The position numbers were made by a program, and so were the translations under genes. From the NCBI RefSeq assembly GCF_014204325.1, contig NZ_JACHKT010000022.1:34708-98707 (forward strand): a stretch of 64,000 bases of DNA. The letters are read 5' to 3'. The stretch is from Arcicella rosea. GTDB lineage: Bacteria > Bacteroidota > Bacteroidia > Cytophagales > Spirosomataceae. This document shows, piece after piece, positions 62,143 to 64,000 of the stretch. How positions within the stretch are numbered: position 1 is the stretch's first letter; each line of letters begins with the position of its first letter. The notes beneath the pieces are model-generated. The model saw nothing but the letters and a program-made list of their open reading frames with translations, searched no databases and had not been told where the DNA came from.

Positions 62143-63270
62143 TTAGTTCAAATTAAAAATCATATCCATTTGCTTTTTGTTGGCTGATTTAGGGATATTT
62201 TTCATTGCGAAATTACGCAACCAAATCCCAAAACTGTTTTCTATATGTGCCATTTTTCCAACTGTCCAACTTGTATTTACAATCGTAAGTGCTTTCTTTC
62301 GTCTTAAATTCTCATATTCTGCAAAAGTATTTTGTATTTCAAGTCCACTGTCAAGCAATTTACCTAAAACATAAGCATCTTCAATGGCTTGGCAAGCTCC
62401 TTGTCCCAAATTTGGTGTTGTGGCGTGTGCCGCATCTCCAATCAAACAAACATTTTCGCATTGCCATTTGTCAATTGGTTTTAGGTCAATAATTTCACTT
62501 ACAATTATTTGTTCTTTTGCGGTAGCTGAAATAATATTTAAAATATCTATATGAAATTCACTAAAAAAATCTATCAAGTTTACTTCGTCGGCTTCTACAT
62601 TTTTTGAATTTGCCAAAGCATACCAATATACTTTTTTATCGCTGATTTTGACAAACCCTAAACGTTGACCTTTTCCCCAAGCTTCGCTGAGTTCGTTATG
62701 ATATTTTTGGGGTAAATCTATTTCACAAATTCCTCTCCAACAGATTTGGTTTGGATTACGCAATGTGCTTTTTTCAAATAGTTGATTTCTTACTACTGAT
62801 TTTATACCGTCTGCTCCAATTACAATTTTGCTTTCAATGGTGGAATTGTCTTCAAAAGTCAGCTTAAAAAGTTCATTCTTTTCAATTTTTGAAAGGCGTT
62901 TGGATAATTTTATATTGTCGTAGCCAATTTCGTTGGCAAGTATTTTTTGTAATTCTCCCCTGTGAATGGCAATATTTGAAACACTATATTTTTGTTCGTA
63001 TTCTGAAAGATTGACAACTGAAAGGGGGGTGAGTTGGTCGTCAGTAATTTTCATAAAGGAAATTTTATTACCTGCTTTTTCAATTTTGTCTTGAATGCCT
63101 AATTTTTGAAACACTTGCATTGCGTTGTTTGCCAATATTATTCCTGCTCCAACAGGTTTTATTTCTGCCGAACTTTCAAAAATGTTAACATTCAGTCCTC
63201 TCTGTTTGAATGTCAAGGTAGTTGTCAGTCCACCAATTCCTGCTCCAATTATGTTTACTGTTTCTGCCAT
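62143..63270 (-). CDS. FAD-dependent aromatic-ring-type monooxygenase
   Basis: A 375-residue protein with the flavoprotein hydroxylase fold. The dinucleotide motif GAGIGGLTTTLTFKQRGLNV is followed by E at the end of strand 2, the DG motif VIGADGIKSVVRNQLF, and the GD motif CLIGDAAHATTPNLGQGACQAIEDA. These match group A monooxygenases (salicylate/3-hydroxybenzoate/UbiH type). It lacks the characteristic TetX opening, so a tetracycline-inactivating role is not supported. It is co-transcribed with a DUF3995 gene. Substrate unknown. Confidence 0.9.
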   Translation of the reverse strand: MAETVNIIGAGIGGLTTTLTFKQRGLNVNIFESSAEIKPVGAGIILANNAMQVFQKLGIQDKIEKAGNKISFMKITDDQLTPLSVVNLSEYEQKYSVSNIAIHRGELQKILANEIGYDNIKLSKRLSKIEKNELFKLTFEDNSTIESKIVIGADGIKSVVRNQLFEKSTLRNPNQICWRGICEIDLPQKYHNELSEAWGKGQRLGFVKISDKKVYWYALANSKNVEADEVNLIDFFSEFHIDILNIISATAKEQIIVSEIIDLKPIDKWQCENVCLIGDAAHATTPNLGQGACQAIEDAYVLGKLLDSGLEIQNTFAEYENLRRKKALTIVNTSWTVGKMAHIENSFGIWLRNFAMKNIPKSANKKQMDMIFNLN

Positions 63271-63326
63271 TATTGCTCAGTTTTAATAATGCAAAACTAT
63301 AGAACTAGAAATGAAAGAGCATTCAC

Positions 63327-63908
63327 TTAAGTTAATTTAGTAATTATTCGGCTTCTAATTCTGCTTAGTGATTGAGGGGTAATTCCAAGGTAGCTTGCTA
63401 TATATTTTTGAGAGATCATTTGCAATACTAAAGGGTTCTCTTTTAAAAGTTTTAGATATCTATTTTCTGGAGTATAATAAAGTAAGTCCTCAACTCTTTT
63501 TTTTGCAGATAGATAAACTTTATCGCTCATTTTCTTTGAAAAGTATGTCCAGAATAAATTTTTATTACACAAATTAACCCAATCATCAATTTTAATGAAA
63601 TAAACTTTTGAGTTTTCAAGGGCTTGAATATTAAGTTTTGATTTTGTGCCTAATAGAAAGCTTTCATAATCTGTAAAGACAATATTTTCAATTTGCTGAT
63701 TAAAGTGAAATAATAAGCTTACATCTTCTCCTTTTTCATTTAAATAAAATGTTCGCATTATTCCTTCTTCCAATAATCCTATAAACTTACAGGTGTCGTT
63801 TTCTTTTAATACAAAATCATTTTTTTTAATTTCCTTAAATTCAAATAGCGAATATAATTCGTCAAATGATGGATTATCAATTTCAAGTAGCTTTTGTAAT
63901 TTATTCAG
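63327..63908 (-). CDS. Crp/Fnr-family transcriptional regulator with an uncertain start
   Basis: The frame encodes a cNMP-binding-like beta-roll (KKNDFVLKENDTCKFIGLLEEGIMRTFYLNEKGEDVSLLFHF) and a C-terminal helix-turn-helix (MISQKYIASYLGITPQSLSRIRSRI). The internal ATG at 63761 (IMRTF) would cut off part of the beta-roll. In-frame sequence typical of the family continues upstream to LNKLQKLLEIDNPSFDELYSLF, but no in-frame ATG, GTG or TTG precedes that block before a stop codon. CTG at 63908 is the best remaining candidate, and an out-of-frame ATG overlaps it. It lies 56 bp upstream of the FAD monooxygenase gene and probably controls it. Confidence 0.75.
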   Translation of the reverse strand: MNKLQKLLEIDNPSFDELYSLFEFKEIKKNDFVLKENDTCKFIGLLEEGIMRTFYLNEKGEDVSLLFHFNQQIENIVFTDYESFLLGTKSKLNIQALENSKVYFIKIDDWVNLCNKNLFWTYFSKKMSDKVYLSAKKRVEDLLYYTPENRYLKLLKENPLVLQMISQKYIASYLGITPQSLSRIRSRIITKLT

Positions 63909-63914
63909 GTTGAA

Positions 63915-63930
63915 CGCATTTAAAAATGCG
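63915..63930. repeat. short palindrome at the 5' edge of the Crp/Fnr gene
   Basis: CGCATTTAAAAATGCG has 6- to 7-bp complementary arms. It sits exactly where the regulator's missing start should be. The rest of the window (63931-64000) shows no assignable feature. Confidence 0.45.
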
Positions 63931-64000
63931 AGTTATTTATAAAATTAGGAACTTTGTCAGATGAACTGGCAAACTTTCTTTCAAGACATTCCCGATTTTC

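Noticed and set aside
62143..63270. TetX-type tetracycline monooxygenase
   Set aside because: Only the general flavin-hydroxylase motifs are shared; the N-terminal sequence does not match TetX.

Overview
The window looks like chromosomal DNA of an AT-rich member of the Bacteroidota, most likely the order Cytophagales. Evidence: SusC/SusD pairs, lipoprotein signal peptides, FAS1 lipoproteins, LytS/LytTR and LuxR two-component systems, several TAnnTTTG promoter boxes, and a type VI-B (Cas13b) CRISPR locus, a subtype found almost only in this phylum. No rRNA or tRNA gene was seen. The genus cannot be fixed from sequence alone.

Layout. 1-2 kb: 5' end of an outer-membrane receptor gene, a DoxX-like membrane protein and a PIN-toxin/antitoxin pair flanked by two diverged copies of the 3' end of the doxX-like gene. 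2.1-7.6 kb: a defence cassette with a type ISP-like restriction-modification protein, a membrane-anchored PD-(D/E)XK protein and a RAYT transposase with REP-like palindromes. It is bracketed by two same-orientation copies of an unusual repeat made of a conserved head plus tandem ~42-bp palindromic units. 7.7-23.2 kb: one long minus-strand operon, FAS1 - SusC - SusD - FAS1 - FAS1 - SusC - SusD, ending in a strong terminator. 24.4-29.9 kb: LytS/LytTR pair, a DUF5009 acyltransferase-like protein with a GH20-like hydrolase, and a SnoaL-like lipoprotein. 30.1-35.2 kb: the type VI-B locus, 12 repeats and 11 spacers next to cas13b, again bracketed by two same-orientation copies of the same repeat. 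cas13b is cut by one in-frame TAA that places its two HEPN nuclease motifs in separate reading frames. 35.5-50.6 kb: lipoproteins, an MFS pump, a 7-PAS histidine kinase, a PAS protein without an ATPase domain that overlaps a single-domain response regulator, DUF4202, TauE/SafE and an MsbA-like ABC exporter. 50.9-61.5 kb: a four-gene operon ending in a NarL-type two-component system, then housekeeping genes (acyl-ACP thioesterase, CdsA, CPBP protease, DusB, EamA, biotin carrier, PyrH, Frr). 61.5-64 kb: a GC-rich structured stretch followed by an accessory-looking FAD monooxygenase/DUF3995/Crp-Fnr group.

Main points: (1) the nonsense-split or naturally two-part Cas13b; (2) two unrelated defence modules each bracketed by the same tandem-palindrome repeat, which suggests repeat-mediated cassette exchange; (3) a SusCD operon carrying three FAS1 lipoproteins and no recognisable degradative enzyme. 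Function calls rest on motif recognition by eye; no database search was run.
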